From positions 62,001 to 126,000 of IMG/VR virus record IMGVR_UViG_3300035698_019437: DNA of 64,000 nt; one strand, 5' to 3'. Source of the DNA: a virus. Shown piece after piece: positions 1 to 10,959 of the stretch. Position numbers and translations under genes: made by a program. How positions within the stretch are numbered: the first letter of the stretch is position 1; each line of letters begins with the position of its first letter. The notes below the pieces were generated by a model. That model was not told the origin of the DNA, did not search any database, and saw only the letters and a program-made list of their open reading frames with translations.

Positions 1-2
1 TG

Positions 3-3000
3 CGAAAAACAGATGCTAATACATTTCATTTAGAAGTTTGGGTCTATGGAACATATGGACATAATATTCGCTGTTACGAAGCGACTTGGAGCGATACCGA
101 CTGCTGTAACGACTATTATAATAAGTCAAATACATTAACTTGTTCCTATAACAGTGCCGTCGGCGGTCGGCTAGATATATCTGACACAGGCGAAGCGGAC
201 TTATATGTTTGTTTAGAAAGTAGTAGCCATTCAAGTAGTAGCCATAGCAGTGCCTCGTCCGGCGGCGCTCCATTTTTGACAGAATACTCGTTTGAAGATT
301 TTCTAGAATCAACATACTTTGTTAACGATATATTTGTTAATGACGACCATATTCTTAATCTTGTTAAAACAGAAGATATACAAGATTGCCCGTCAGAAGT
401 TAAATGTGGTTTAGACGAATGGCTATTAGAACTATTTGTATATTTCGAAATGGATGACAAGTTGGAAGATGGAAGTCGATACAGCTTGTTACTTTTTAGA
501 GGACAAAGAACATTCCAACCAGAAGAGATTCCAATTACAGGAACGGACGATGGAGGACTAGATATTGATAACATGCTCTTAGAAACATATTGTGGACAAG
601 AGTACGAATTCGATGGAGAAATAAATAATCTAGGAGAAGTAGAAGAAGAAATTTGTGGATTAAGTTCTGCAAAATGGTCATATAACTTCCTCAACACAAC
701 GATATTCCAAGCTGGTTTTGGCGGAAGTATAAGAATATATCCAACTATAGAACAAAATGATGGTTTAACTACAGATATTCTTGATGAGTCTCTTAAAGGT
801 CATGATAGAGATTACAACGGTCTATTTGAATTGAATACTGATAACTACGCTTATATGAGGGCAAATGAATTTAAAATCTATAAAGAATCGTTGGATGACT
901 ATGTAGAAGCAATCGATCAGAAATGGAGAAACACGGATGAATGCGATAAACCTACTACGCTGTTTACTCCTCCTCTGGTTTCTCATAATACAGTAACAAT
1001 GCATTTATGTGGAGAACAAATTCTATTAAACGAAGAATTCATCGTAGAGAAAGCTGTATATAATCAAGCTGATAATACTACAAGAATATCTTTAAACGGT
1101 ATTATCCCAATATACTGTTATGGCATAACGAAAGAAGAAATCATCGATACCGAAGATGATTTTATGAAGCCATGTCCAGGTAAAGCAAATAATAATATAT
1201 TCGAATGCGTTTATATGGATCAAGAAGTTCAAAAGAACAGCGCAGATTATCCTCTAGATACTTTGGTATACACTAGAGATATTTATAAAAGAAGAGTATC
1301 AAAATTCCTGTACTACGATGAATTTGGATACGACTTAGATGCAGTAAAACAGCTTCTCAACAATCCAGAAGGGGCCAAAGCGATTGATCCATGTTTGAGA
1401 GACAATTGCAAAGATACTCTGAATACTCATTTTCAGGGTATGAACAACCTCACATCTGATGAAGTTATCGTTCAAGGCGAAATAAAAGCAGGAACATTCT
1501 TATATTATTCTGGGACCGCTGCTCAAGATAGATACCTTAGACAGATAAATATGTTGCACACTAGGATATCTAATGATAGGCCAAGGCTATATAAATATTA
1601 CAACTGGGATGATCTAGATGAATCGATTGATCTATGGGATAAATACAATTGTCTTGATCCCAAGTCTATCGTTGAATCATTTTGCTTCACACTTGTTCCA
1701 TTTACTAAAGAAAGTGGAGAAACTGTAGATGCTTGGAGAATTTCCGAGCTTCTTACGGATGCGCAAAACATTCACAGAAGATTTTTGAAAGTATTCCCAG
1801 AAGATGAGCTTCCGTTTATAATCAAACCACCGGAAGATTTCGATAAAGAAACTGCAAGTTCTACACAGAAAGAACCGTATAGAGAAGCATTCTGTTGGGC
1901 GGCTGATCATAGAGGTATACTAAAGCTATATGTGTGGTTTGATGGATCGTTTGAAGCAGAAATAAAAGTTTCGAAAGCAGAAATCAGAGATCAAGAATGG
2001 TTTGATGCATATCTGGATTCTGTAGAGTGTATCGATTTGAAAAATGTTGATATAGAGAAAATTCTGAAAGCAGTTGATGCTAAAGATATCAACGGACATG
2101 CAAGTATTACTACTCGGTCGTTTACTAGTGGTATGTTGTTTGATGTCAGCGATCAAGTAAATAACAAACTAAAAGATCATGATAAGATTCCGTATATCAG
2201 GTCGTTTGCTTTATCGTTTAACTTTATAAAAGAATACGTAAAAGCTGATAAGATCACTGGTATTGGCGTTCCTAATTTAGATATTAAAGATTTAGATGAC
2301 AGTGATGTAGATAACTATGATGCATCTAGCGCTGTATTCGAAATAAGTGGTTCATCGGCTACAGAAGAAGATATAGATACGACTGCTGTTGATACACTGG
2401 GGAATTTACCAGAAGGCGAATCGTCTGCTTCGTCAACATCTTCATCTACATGTACAGAATACAATTTTAATAATTACGAAGCTTATCCGTGTGGAATCCA
2501 TAGAACAGTTAGCGTAGAAAAATTCACATCAGCAGAGTTGGATAGATGGAACACTGAACTATACGCAAATCCAGATTTTATGATGTTCTTTGGACAAAAT
2601 AAAACGAATTGGAAAACTTCCGATGTAGAGATTTTACCCGGAGGTCTTTGCAGCACATTCTATGATGACTTCCAATATATAGATGCAAAACTACCTCCGG
2701 GAGAATATACAATAGCGTATCAAGAAGGTGCTTTTAAATGGAAATCGACGCTTAATTGGTCATTACAAAGTCCGACGAGCGTATGTTCCGGGATATATTT
2801 CAATTTTAATTGGGGTACCCCGACTACGCGAATAGAAAGACTGTCTCCTGGCGATAGAATCAAATATCCTTCCGTTGCTGCGCTAGAAACTGCGAACGAA
2901 GGAGATGCTGCTTCGTTTATCCATATGGGTGGTCCAATAGGAATGTATGTTGTTGATCATACAACAGGCGGTAACGTATGCGATACTGATAATTGCCCGA

Positions 3001-5489
3001 CATATCAAATCAAGCCTACAAAACTGTCTGCTGTTATGATAGATCAATGGATAAAACCAGAAACATCAGGTATAAAATGGAATGTTATTACTCCTGTTAT
3101 GCACGGCTCGTTCTCAGCAAATACTAGAATATTCGTAGAGAGCTTTGGTATATACAGAACAGTTGATTCCGATCAAGAAGATAACAAGGAGCATAGCTTA
3201 GAAGGTTATGATAAATCATACTTTAATGATACTCTACTTGATTGTCTCAATATGTATATGTATAAAGGTATAGAATATTTGGCTGTAGAAACATCCGAAG
3301 AAATAACTCCAAGAGGGAATATATCTATAGCCACCAGACAGAATATTGATATATCTATTATGACTTCTACTGAATTTCAATACAACGGAATATCTTATCA
3401 CGAATTAAATGATGTTCCATATAGTTCATGGACAAAGTTAGGTATTGATAGAGAAGAAGCTACAGATATGTGGGATAAACTTTATGACGAAGATTGGACT
3501 AAAGTTGATCATTCTCTCTCAGGTATAGAAGTAGAAGACGAATTACCATGTCCAACGGACTCACTGATAGACAAAGCCACGTGTAAAGGGTATTTAGACT
3601 GGGTTAAAAAGAATCCTCTTATGTGTGATGGTAGAGACGAGTGCGAATCCGAATGTGAATCTGTTTTACGTGTAGATCAGGTTCCTTTAGAAAGATTGGC
3701 TTGGAAGAAGGGTAAAATATTAACTTCTATATCCGGAGCTTTAGAAATAGATAAAGAATCAAATAGTATTTTATCTGATATAGACATATCATTCGAAAGC
3801 AAAGAAGATTGGAAAGAATGGGCATCTAGGAAATCTTCAGAAAACAAAACTAATCCATTTGATTATGCGTTAGACATCACTCTGGACTATAACATATGTA
3901 CCATAGATTCTGATGATGATAACGATCTTACTTTGGTTATATTAGGATCGGATTGTCGTTCTAATTTTATAGACTTAATAAACCTAGATAACAATTCTAG
4001 TTGTAGAAATAATGACGACGAAATAAGAATAGATACACAAGTTAAAGTAGATTTAGCAGAACTTGGTAAGGTTGGCATTTTTGGAGATTCTATAAAAGAT
4101 GGAGATATAAAAGCTCAGGCAACTGTTATTAGTTCTGAAAAATTCTTTAAATACAGAGCTTCTGGTCCTATATCATCCGTTGTCTATACAGACACATCTA
4201 ACTTATTAGTATTTTATGAAGATGATAAAAGCAACATATCCGTCTCTGTATCACCTGACGGAGGCGATACATGGTACGATCATTACGGGATTGTTAGGTT
4301 ATTAAAGAAAGAAACTGCGACAAGACCTTATGCGATTCTTAACAGACGAACTAATGTTATCCATTTGTTTTTCATCTATAATCATAAATATATGGTTGTG
4401 AAGAACTTCTCAGGCAGTATGTTTAGTATTGTTGATGCTTTTGTAAGACCAAAAGCCTTAGACGAGTTTACAGTAACAACCGAAGACAATAAGAATCTTG
4501 AAGATTTATCTGAATTAGGCGCAGCTATACGCCTAGACGATATTGTTGTTATAGACGGTCCAAAAAATTCTACTGAGAATATAAACAAAGAAAATGCCAT
4601 AAGTCTAAAAAGAATTTCTAACGGTTTACTGCCCAGAATTATACTCTCTAGAGATGTTGGAGATGTTTCTGGTACTAATTACGATGATGCTCCATTCTCT
4701 GCGTACTATGACGATAAAGATATACTACGTTTGTTTTATGTAGATGGAGAAAAAACATTTGTTAAAAGTTCGTACGACGATGGGGATACATGGTCAGACA
4801 CATTAAATGGAGTATATTTCCATATGGCTAAACCAGAGAATACTACTGAAGAAACAAATGAAATGAAAGACTATTATAGGAATCAATCGTTTGTTTGTGA
4901 ATCAAATAACGAGTTTTCTGATATCATAGTCTGTTCTTCTCCGTTTTCGATAGAAGGTAAATGTATTCCATCCTTAGACGAAGCTATTCCAACTCGATCA
5001 GATGAGTTTGAAAATGAAGATGTTAGTAAGGCATGTACCAATGTTGAGGTTATTTCACAAATTCAAACAGTATATGATATTTTAACAGACAAAACTGAAG
5101 TTTTGTTTACCCTTAAAGGTGGGTTATATACCAGAGAAATAGAAAATAGCGTTTTCGATTTGATAGAAGGAATTGACATAGATACTGATGAAAATAGTAA
5201 AGAAGGAACTATACAATACGTAGCAAATAACATGTTCAATTTAACCTCGTTATCTAACAATAAACCTCTATGGATAGCGGGTAACAAGCCTGAAGATGAT
5301 TCGCTCTATGTAGTAATCGAGTCTGACACATACCCATCAGAAAGAAGTAATATAGTTGCAGACACAATACAGCCTAATGGGTATTTTAATTCGACTAGAG
5401 TTCTTAAGGTTTATTACTTTGACGTTAACAGAGACATATGGAATGTTACTATAGAGCCTCTATATGAAATACGTACGGAGAACACATAA
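3..5489 (+). CDS. Giant virion/tail-fibre-like protein, 5' end outside window
   Basis: The frame is open from base 3 with no stop, so the true start lies left of the window; the TTG at 276 is only an internal codon. The visible part is about 1829 residues. Near base 213-260 a Ser/His-rich linker follows a Cys-containing module, and a second Ser/Thr-rich linker lies near base 2420-2450. Two Asp-box (BNR) motifs of the form S-x-D-x-G-x-T-W lie near bases 4251-4274 and 4770-4793, as in sialidase-type beta-propellers. It is followed by the next gene in a 1-bp TAATG overlap and sits at the head of a block of very large modular proteins. I infer a tail or receptor-binding structural protein; no specific family is recognised. 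The linkers resemble the Ser-rich tail of the 2686-aa protein at 18893. Confidence 0.75.
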   Translation, partial: RKTDANTFHLEVWVYGTYGHNIRCYEATWSDTDCCNDYYNKSNTLTCSYNSAVGGRLDISDTGEADLYVCLESSSHSSSSHSSASSGGAPFLTEYSFEDFLESTYFVNDIFVNDDHILNLVKTEDIQDCPSEVKCGLDEWLLELFVYFEMDDKLEDGSRYSLLLFRGQRTFQPEEIPITGTDDGGLDIDNMLLETYCGQEYEFDGEINNLGEVEEEICGLSSAKWSYNFLNTTIFQAGFGGSIRIYPTIEQNDGLTTDILDESLKGHDRDYNGLFELNTDNYAYMRANEFKIYKESLDDYVEAIDQKWRNTDECDKPTTLFTPPLVSHNTVTMHLCGEQILLNEEFIVEKAVYNQADNTTRISLNGIIPIYCYGITKEEIIDTEDDFMKPCPGKANNNIFECVYMDQEVQKNSADYPLDTLVYTRDIYKRRVSKFLYYDEFGYDLDAVKQLLNNPEGAKAIDPCLRDNCKDTLNTHFQGMNNLTSDEVIVQGEIKAGTFLYYSGTAAQDRYLRQINMLHTRISNDRPRLYKYYNWDDLDESIDLWDKYNCLDPKSIVESFCFTLVPFTKESGETVDAWRISELLTDAQNIHRRFLKVFPEDELPFIIKPPEDFDKETASSTQKEPYREAFCWAADHRGILKLYVWFDGSFEAEIKVSKAEIRDQEWFDAYLDSVECIDLKNVDIEKILKAVDAKDINGHASITTRSFTSGMLFDVSDQVNNKLKDHDKIPYIRSFALSFNFIKEYVKADKITGIGVPNLDIKDLDDSDVDNYDASSAVFEISGSSATEEDIDTTAVDTLGNLPEGESSASSTSSSTCTEYNFNNYEAYPCGIHRTVSVEKFTSAELDRWNTELYANPDFMMFFGQNKTNWKTSDVEILPGGLCSTFYDDFQYIDAKLPPGEYTIAYQEGAFKWKSTLNWSLQSPTSVCSGIYFNFNWGTPTTRIERLSPGDRIKYPSVAALETANEGDAASFIHMGGPIGMYVVDHTTGGNVCDTDNCPTYQIKPTKLSAVMIDQWIKPETSGIKWNVITPVMHGSFSANTRIFVESFGIYRTVDSDQEDNKEHSLEGYDKSYFNDTLLDCLNMYMYKGIEYLAVETSEEITPRGNISIATRQNIDISIMTSTEFQYNGISYHELNDVPYSSWTKLGIDREEATDMWDKLYDEDWTKVDHSLSGIEVEDELPCPTDSLIDKATCKGYLDWVKKNPLMCDGRDECESECESVLRVDQVPLERLAWKKGKILTSISGALEIDKESNSILSDIDISFESKEDWKEWASRKSSENKTNPFDYALDITLDYNICTIDSDDDNDLTLVILGSDCRSNFIDLINLDNNSSCRNNDDEIRIDTQVKVDLAELGKVGIFGDSIKDGDIKAQATVISSEKFFKYRASGPISSVVYTDTSNLLVFYEDDKSNISVSVSPDGGDTWYDHYGIVRLLKKETATRPYAILNRRTNVIHLFFIYNHKYMVVKNFSGSMFSIVDAFVRPKALDEFTVTTEDNKNLEDLSELGAAIRLDDIVVIDGPKNSTENINKENAISLKRISNGLLPRIILSRDVGDVSGTNYDDAPFSAYYDDKDILRLFYVDGEKTFVKSSYDDGDTWSDTLNGVYFHMAKPENTTEETNEMKDYYRNQSFVCESNNEFSDIIVCSSPFSIEGKCIPSLDEAIPTRSDEFENEDVSKACTNVEVISQIQTVYDILTDKTEVLFTLKGGLYTREIENSVFDLIEGIDIDTDENSKEGTIQYVANNMFNLTSLSNNKPLWIAGNKPEDDSLYVVIESDTYPSERSNIVADTIQPNGYFNSTRVLKVYYFDVNRDIWNVTIEPLYEIRTENT

Positions 5490-8400
5490 TGACATACGGG
5501 CAAACTGATCAACTTACAGCAGAAGAAATTACAAAGTTGAAAGATGGAGAAAGAGCAGATGCTGCTAATATTAATGAGATACCCGCAAATAAGCATTTTA
5601 CTAGAAACTATCAGTCTGGTAGAGTAATTATGAAATGTCTTATCAATAACTATTGTCCGACTAAAGCAGAAAACTTGATAGAAGATGGTATTGTTTTTAA
5701 TAACGATACAGTAAAAACTTTCCCAGAAGATGTTTTTAAAGACTTGTCTTTTGTTATAGGTCAACCTGGAATATACTTAAAAGAAGATTATGTATATAGA
5801 TCAAATTTCTTAGGTGTATCTCCTCTGACTACGCCCGGGATCAACACGGGTGAAGACTTGATAGATTGGTATGAACCTCTGGTAACGTTGGAGAATTATC
5901 CTCCTGATTACCTTGAACACTTTGGTTGGGTTATTCAAAGAAGCGTTTTCGATTATCCTAGTGATCTTATATATCAACCTAAACTTAGAAGGTGTAATGC
6001 CATAGGAAGTCAAAAATGTATATCAGCTAGGTGGGATTACGCGAATAAACCAAGAAATTTGGCCGGTGATGTAAGAATTCCAGATAGTGATCGTGGTAGA
6101 TATCCCACTTCTGACGAAAGACGAGATTCTAGGATAGTCTTCCCTTTTCAAAAAGCAAAGAATAAAACTAAGAAGTATTCAGGTACTCCGCCAACGTATG
6201 TGACCACTCCTGTTCATTGGAGATTAGAGAAGCATGTACCTCTTTTCTATGGAGAAGATTTTTTCATAGAGTTTATTCCTGCATCACACGAGTCAGATAT
6301 CTCTAATGTTAAATCTACAGCTTTCCATTCTTATCCAAGGCCACAATATAAGGCGTTAGATGTGTATGCAAATGTTGATTTATCGGGGCCAGATGTTCCG
6401 GAGAATAATGGGGTAGTTTCTTATGAAGCAGTTTTTAAGGATGGTACAGATGAGATAGAAAAATATAAAGCTGTAGAAAGCTCCAAAGCTTTATTAGATT
6501 TTAACAAACAAGCATACTATGTAGTAGAGATTGGTGTAAATAGTCCTGACCATAATTACTTTATAATTATTACAGAAAAAAGCAACCCCACTATTGTTAG
6601 GGTTGTTCGACAAAATGGTAAATATCGTTCGTATAATTTGGGATCGTATGCTCCAATAAAAGGAATATCTTTGTTAAAAAGAAGGTCATTCCGTATGACA
6701 GTTAGAAATCATCTAGGGAAATTAGTGATCACCTTTTCTGGATACGAAAATCAACCTTGGGTTATAGAACAATTATCTTTAAGCGACAAGGATGTTAAAC
6801 TTGTTACTGTGCCAGGAGGGTGGGACAAAGCAAGAAAGGTGGATCATGGTGGCATGACAGTATGGGGAGGAAATAAACCAGCAGGCTTCATATTCGGCAT
6901 TTTACAATATCAGTCATATTATAATTTGCTTTTACCAGTATCGGATAAGAACGTATCTACTCCGGATTCTATACAAAAGAGGCAAAAATTTGAATTACCA
7001 TTTAAAGGGACATATGGCAATATTTCTTTATTGAGTGCGCAAGATGGTGGGCTAGATATAAGTATATTACCAGAAAAAACCTTAAGTGGCCCTCCTGCGA
7101 GAGTATCCAACATTATAGATGATTTTTTTGTTAATAGGAGAAAGAGAGATAAACAACCAATTTTTACATGTGATGCGCAAAGAATAGAAGAATATTCGGT
7201 AGAAGTAAAGTCCGATGGGTCAATGGGAATAAGAAAAGAACATGCTACTTCATTTGTTCCATACGCTACCTTGGGCCATGGCTTAAAAGATTTTCCCGGA
7301 AATACTGCTGTTATCTTATATGGGAAACAGATACAGGGTTTACAAATCGACATCGCTAATGAACAAGAAAATGCTTCTCTTCTGTTTAAACTTGTTATAC
7401 TTTTATCTCAACAAGACCCTATAGATCAAGTTGAAATTGAAAAAAGGTTAGCAGAAATAGAAATAGTTAATCAAAAGATCAAAAGACTTAATACGAGTTT
7501 GTCAAGTTTATTTAAATTGCAAAAAGAAATGACAGAGAATGATCCTAATTTTTCTGGAATAAATTTGTCTATGATACCAGATGTTACAAAAAGTACCGAT
7601 CAAGCCATGAAGTTTTTTGTCTATGCTCAACTAGTAGCAGGTAGTCATCCATTTGATTACAGAATTCAAGCACTTCAACGAACTGATGGTACTCCGATAA
7701 CCACCAAAGACAGAAGTTGGACATGTCCTAATTGTGTTACTCCTGTTTTGAGTAATATAAGGTTGGTTTCTTTTCCGAGAGATGATAGCGCGTGGGGTGC
7801 AAATAAAATAGATGCGAGCGACCTGGTAATGAATTTTTCAGAGACATGGACGGCTTCAGATTTTCATAAAATAGAACATACAGGAAGTATCAACTTTCTG
7901 ATTAATCCCGGAATGAGAGCAGACGAAACAGCTACAAGAGTAGAGAATCTTCAAGATAAAGCTTTTTATATAGAAATATGGGCAGGATATGGAGACTATA
8001 ACCTTACGCCTGATTGTAACTATTCTAGATTACCGGGCATGTATAAATTGTTTACTGGTATTTGTTACGGAGGAACCATAACAAAAGAAGCAGGTAAAAG
8101 AGTTATGGAATCTCAGATTTATGATTATAGTAAGATTATAGAAGATCAACTGTTTTTTAATTCTCCGTTTTTTGATGGTATGAGAGATTTAAATGCAATA
8201 AAAACGATGGTTGAGCTATCAGGAATAAAAGATAAAAAACTGTTTGATCCCGGATATCTAGTTAGTCGTGCCGCTGAACACAAAGGAAATGATTACCATA
8301 GAATTCCCACTCCTGATGGCAGGATGTTTAAAGCTAAGCCTTACGCCTTGCCTGCTTCATATCAAAGATTGACTCAGCCATTCTTTAGATATGAGGATGG

Positions 8401-9097
8401 AAAATCTATATGGGAAGGAATGCATGATTTAACGGTACGTTCAGGCAAGGTTATATTCTTTGATGCACACGGTATGCTCCATTATGAAAGTTTGCCATTT
8501 GATACATATTTGTTTGGTAAAGATAGTATAGAAAAAATTAAGAAAGATTTGACTTTATGGTATTTTACTAGCGCGCCAGATGATTATGGTCAACAGATAT
8601 TTAATACTTTTACAATACAGGCTAGCATGGAAGATGTTATTAATAATATTCATGTTATGACTAGTACTCCTGATTTTGAGTTGGTTATTGCTGATGATAT
8701 TAATAAAGAATCTATACAAGACCCATCAAAATCAGGTTTTTTGGGATATAGAAAGACATACTTACAACAAGATGGTATATTTGGAAGCGTAAAAGCTTTA
8801 GCTAATCTTATTCAGCATTATCAAAAGCTGTATGTTCCTCCTGCCGTAGCATCTTTTGAGTCATACGGGTTGCCAATGCGGTGTTTCGACTTAGCTATTG
8901 TTGAAGGTCAACCTTTGATAATAACGAATATATCATCAGAAATTGATCCATCTGCAAATAAATGGTGGCAGACAGTAGAAGGCGAATGGTATCAACCTGC
9001 TGGATTTAGTGAAGGCGGCAATCTTAGTAGCGTACCTAGTTTACCCGCACCGACTACTCAATGGCAGGGCTTCGCTCGTCCAGGTACTGATTCCTAA
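5489..9097 (+). CDS. Putative baseplate hub / tail protein
   Basis: A 1202-residue protein starting in TAATG overlap with the previous gene. The N-terminal half is not recognised. A predicted coiled coil lies at about residues 650-685, rich in Lys, Glu, Leu and Ile at heptad spacing. A CPNC motif lies near residue 746. Residues about 780-1150 read like the hub proteins of contractile or long-tailed phages (gp27/gpD-like): a stretch with IEIWAGYG, then a Gly-rich strand around LFTGICYGG, then a segment with GKVIFFDAHGMLHYES. I base the hub assignment on this pattern and on the tail-gene context, so it is an inference. A structural search of the last 450 residues would settle it. It is followed by a small gene 18 bp downstream. 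Confidence 0.6.
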   Translation: MTYGQTDQLTAEEITKLKDGERADAANINEIPANKHFTRNYQSGRVIMKCLINNYCPTKAENLIEDGIVFNNDTVKTFPEDVFKDLSFVIGQPGIYLKEDYVYRSNFLGVSPLTTPGINTGEDLIDWYEPLVTLENYPPDYLEHFGWVIQRSVFDYPSDLIYQPKLRRCNAIGSQKCISARWDYANKPRNLAGDVRIPDSDRGRYPTSDERRDSRIVFPFQKAKNKTKKYSGTPPTYVTTPVHWRLEKHVPLFYGEDFFIEFIPASHESDISNVKSTAFHSYPRPQYKALDVYANVDLSGPDVPENNGVVSYEAVFKDGTDEIEKYKAVESSKALLDFNKQAYYVVEIGVNSPDHNYFIIITEKSNPTIVRVVRQNGKYRSYNLGSYAPIKGISLLKRRSFRMTVRNHLGKLVITFSGYENQPWVIEQLSLSDKDVKLVTVPGGWDKARKVDHGGMTVWGGNKPAGFIFGILQYQSYYNLLLPVSDKNVSTPDSIQKRQKFELPFKGTYGNISLLSAQDGGLDISILPEKTLSGPPARVSNIIDDFFVNRRKRDKQPIFTCDAQRIEEYSVEVKSDGSMGIRKEHATSFVPYATLGHGLKDFPGNTAVILYGKQIQGLQIDIANEQENASLLFKLVILLSQQDPIDQVEIEKRLAEIEIVNQKIKRLNTSLSSLFKLQKEMTENDPNFSGINLSMIPDVTKSTDQAMKFFVYAQLVAGSHPFDYRIQALQRTDGTPITTKDRSWTCPNCVTPVLSNIRLVSFPRDDSAWGANKIDASDLVMNFSETWTASDFHKIEHTGSINFLINPGMRADETATRVENLQDKAFYIEIWAGYGDYNLTPDCNYSRLPGMYKLFTGICYGGTITKEAGKRVMESQIYDYSKIIEDQLFFNSPFFDGMRDLNAIKTMVELSGIKDKKLFDPGYLVSRAAEHKGNDYHRIPTPDGRMFKAKPYALPASYQRLTQPFFRYEDGKSIWEGMHDLTVRSGKVIFFDAHGMLHYESLPFDTYLFGKDSIEKIKKDLTLWYFTSAPDDYGQQIFNTFTIQASMEDVINNIHVMTSTPDFELVIADDINKESIQDPSKSGFLGYRKTYLQQDGIFGSVKALANLIQHYQKLYVPPAVASFESYGLPMRCFDLAIVEGQPLIITNISSEIDPSANKWWQTVEGEWYQPAGFSEGGNLSSVPSLPAPTTQWQGFARPGTDS

Positions 9098-9115
9098 TAA
9101 CGAAAGGCAATAACA

Positions 9116-9337
9116 ATGAATCATGTTTATAAAGATTATACTGATACCGTAAAAGAATATACTGGTAGAGCTACGGATCAGTCGATTAATAGAAGTAGGA
9201 GTACGGAAAACATTACACAGGTTGTTGTAAGTGGTTTTAGGTCTCTTCATGCCCACCAGGTTAGGAGATTTTCATATGCCAATAGAGATATTCATATTGT
9301 AGGCAGAGCCGGTGGTGGGAACTCTGTTGGGAGATAA
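9116..9337 (+). CDS. Small hypothetical protein in tail block
   Basis: A 73-residue basic protein. An AAAGG-type ribosome binding site lies 10 bases before the ATG, and the next gene starts 2 bases after the stop. It has many Arg, His and Tyr residues and a Gly-rich C-terminal tail (GRAGGGNSVGR). No domain is recognised. Its tight fit between two large virion genes and the good ribosome binding site support a real gene. It could be a small structural or assembly protein, but nothing in the sequence shows this. Confidence 0.65.
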   Translation: MNHVYKDYTDTVKEYTGRATDQSINRSRSTENITQVVVSGFRSLHAHQVRRFSYANRDIHIVGRAGGGNSVGR

Positions 9338-9339
9338 TT

Positions 9340-10959
9340 ATGGCAGGTTTGACTCCTTATTATAAAATGGCGTACTTCGACTTTGGAGATGAGTTAGACA
9401 CTCCGATTAATATGCAAAAAGAAGTTGATAGATTTACGCTAATTGATAGGCAAATATTCGGGATGTACCAAATTTTTGGTAACGGTGTTATAACTGGATG
9501 GCAAGTGTATGATAATGGGTTCACTGAAGAAACTGGTATAAGTATCGGCATAACAGAAGGAAGTGGAGTTATAGATAGTATCTCCGCTGTCACGAATTTT
9601 CCTGATCGTATCGACGGGCTTATCCCCAACACTACTACAGATATCTATGTCGTATTGGTAGCTTCTACAGTCACTGACAGACTTCCATCTTTTGTTTTAG
9701 CAACACCAAATTCTGTTTTACCAAATACATCTACTATGCTGAAGATAGCTTCTGTTACTACATCAGATAATGGTATATTATTACTAGATAATACGGTAAG
9801 AGAGCTTATAACTTTTCAACAGATTATTCAAGATACTGTAGATGATCATAAGCATCGTGGAGAACCCACAAAAATAGACCTTGAAAAAGAAGTTAAAAAC
9901 CAACTTCCCGGCGCTAGAATAGAAAATTTCGATGCATCTAAAATAGAAAACGGTAGAGTCGATAGAGGAAGAATACCGACTTTAGATCATACAGAACTAG
10001 ATAATGTGGGTATTTTAACTCATGCATCTTTAGACAGTTTCATACAAGCTATTACTGTTCCTAATTTAGGTTTGTTAGGAGAAGTTGCTACTGTCAATCT
10101 TCTTAGACAAACGATATTTTTGAAATATAAATATCCTACAGTAGATAATTACTTTGTGAACGAGTTGGCTGTATTGCCGGGTATATCTTTAGATTCTCAA
10201 ATAGATTTTAATGCAAGTACGGCTGTTATAGATATAATTTCTGGGTGTATCGCAGGATTCCCGTTTGCAGATACAAGTGCTTACTTCTTTACTAGTAATT
10301 TTTCTTTATCTAACAATGTTATAAGAGGTATTCTTACAAGCAGAATTACTACCCCTAACAGTTCAACTGTACAATTTGGAATCAATACAACAAATTCAGT
10401 TGATTTTGATAATGATTATGAAGTGATAACCGAAAATTCTGTGTTTACACTGGATCAACCAGGCGAAAATCTTAGAGTAGGTATCAAACTTGTATCAGGA
10501 ACAGGGTCTCATAACCCGTACGCTGTTAATTTTACAAACTTCGTAGACTTTGTGTTTGTTAACGAATCTACATCTTCGGCCACGTTCCATTTTAGAATTA
10601 GATTTTATAATGATGAGTTTTTGACAGATTTATTTACTACGGCATACAGCGGTAGTGATCAAGAGGGTTGGGTAATAGATGACAAATATGATATTCCGTT
10701 AATAGGATATACGGTTGGTGCAAGTGATGCTATCAACGTTTCATATTACCCAGACTTGTCTACGTTTGTGCAAGACAAAGTATATTATCTAACTATAGAT
10801 GCTTTTGACGGGTCTTCGTTTGTATCTGAATCATCTGGTTATACTTTTGTTTCAGGCGGAAGTACTACATGTGATCAATATTCTAATTTGCCAACTGTTA
10901 AAAACTTTGCTTTGATATTTGAAATGGAAAACGGAAGCAAGATAATGCTTAATCTATAA
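9340..10959 (+). CDS. Tail-fibre/baseplate-associated protein with shared N-terminal module
   Basis: A 539-residue protein. Its first ~130 residues hold a pattern also present at the start of the next gene: a D-R-F-x-x-I-D-x-Q segment, then G-V-I-x-G-W-x-V-x-D-N, then a G-x-G-x-I-D turn. I read this as a shared domain that may attach the two proteins to the same part of the virion. The middle (about 165-235) is charged and helical and includes DDHKHRGEP. The C-terminal half looks like beta-rich fibre sequence with many Ser, Thr and Asn. It overlaps the next gene by 1 bp (TAATG). The structural role is inferred; no named family is certain. Confidence 0.65.
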   Translation: MAGLTPYYKMAYFDFGDELDTPINMQKEVDRFTLIDRQIFGMYQIFGNGVITGWQVYDNGFTEETGISIGITEGSGVIDSISAVTNFPDRIDGLIPNTTTDIYVVLVASTVTDRLPSFVLATPNSVLPNTSTMLKIASVTTSDNGILLLDNTVRELITFQQIIQDTVDDHKHRGEPTKIDLEKEVKNQLPGARIENFDASKIENGRVDRGRIPTLDHTELDNVGILTHASLDSFIQAITVPNLGLLGEVATVNLLRQTIFLKYKYPTVDNYFVNELAVLPGISLDSQIDFNASTAVIDIISGCIAGFPFADTSAYFFTSNFSLSNNVIRGILTSRITTPNSSTVQFGINTTNSVDFDNDYEVITENSVFTLDQPGENLRVGIKLVSGTGSHNPYAVNFTNFVDFVFVNESTSSATFHFRIRFYNDEFLTDLFTTAYSGSDQEGWVIDDKYDIPLIGYTVGASDAINVSYYPDLSTFVQDKVYYLTIDAFDGSSFVSESSGYTFVSGGSTTCDQYSNLPTVKNFALIFEMENGSKIMLNL

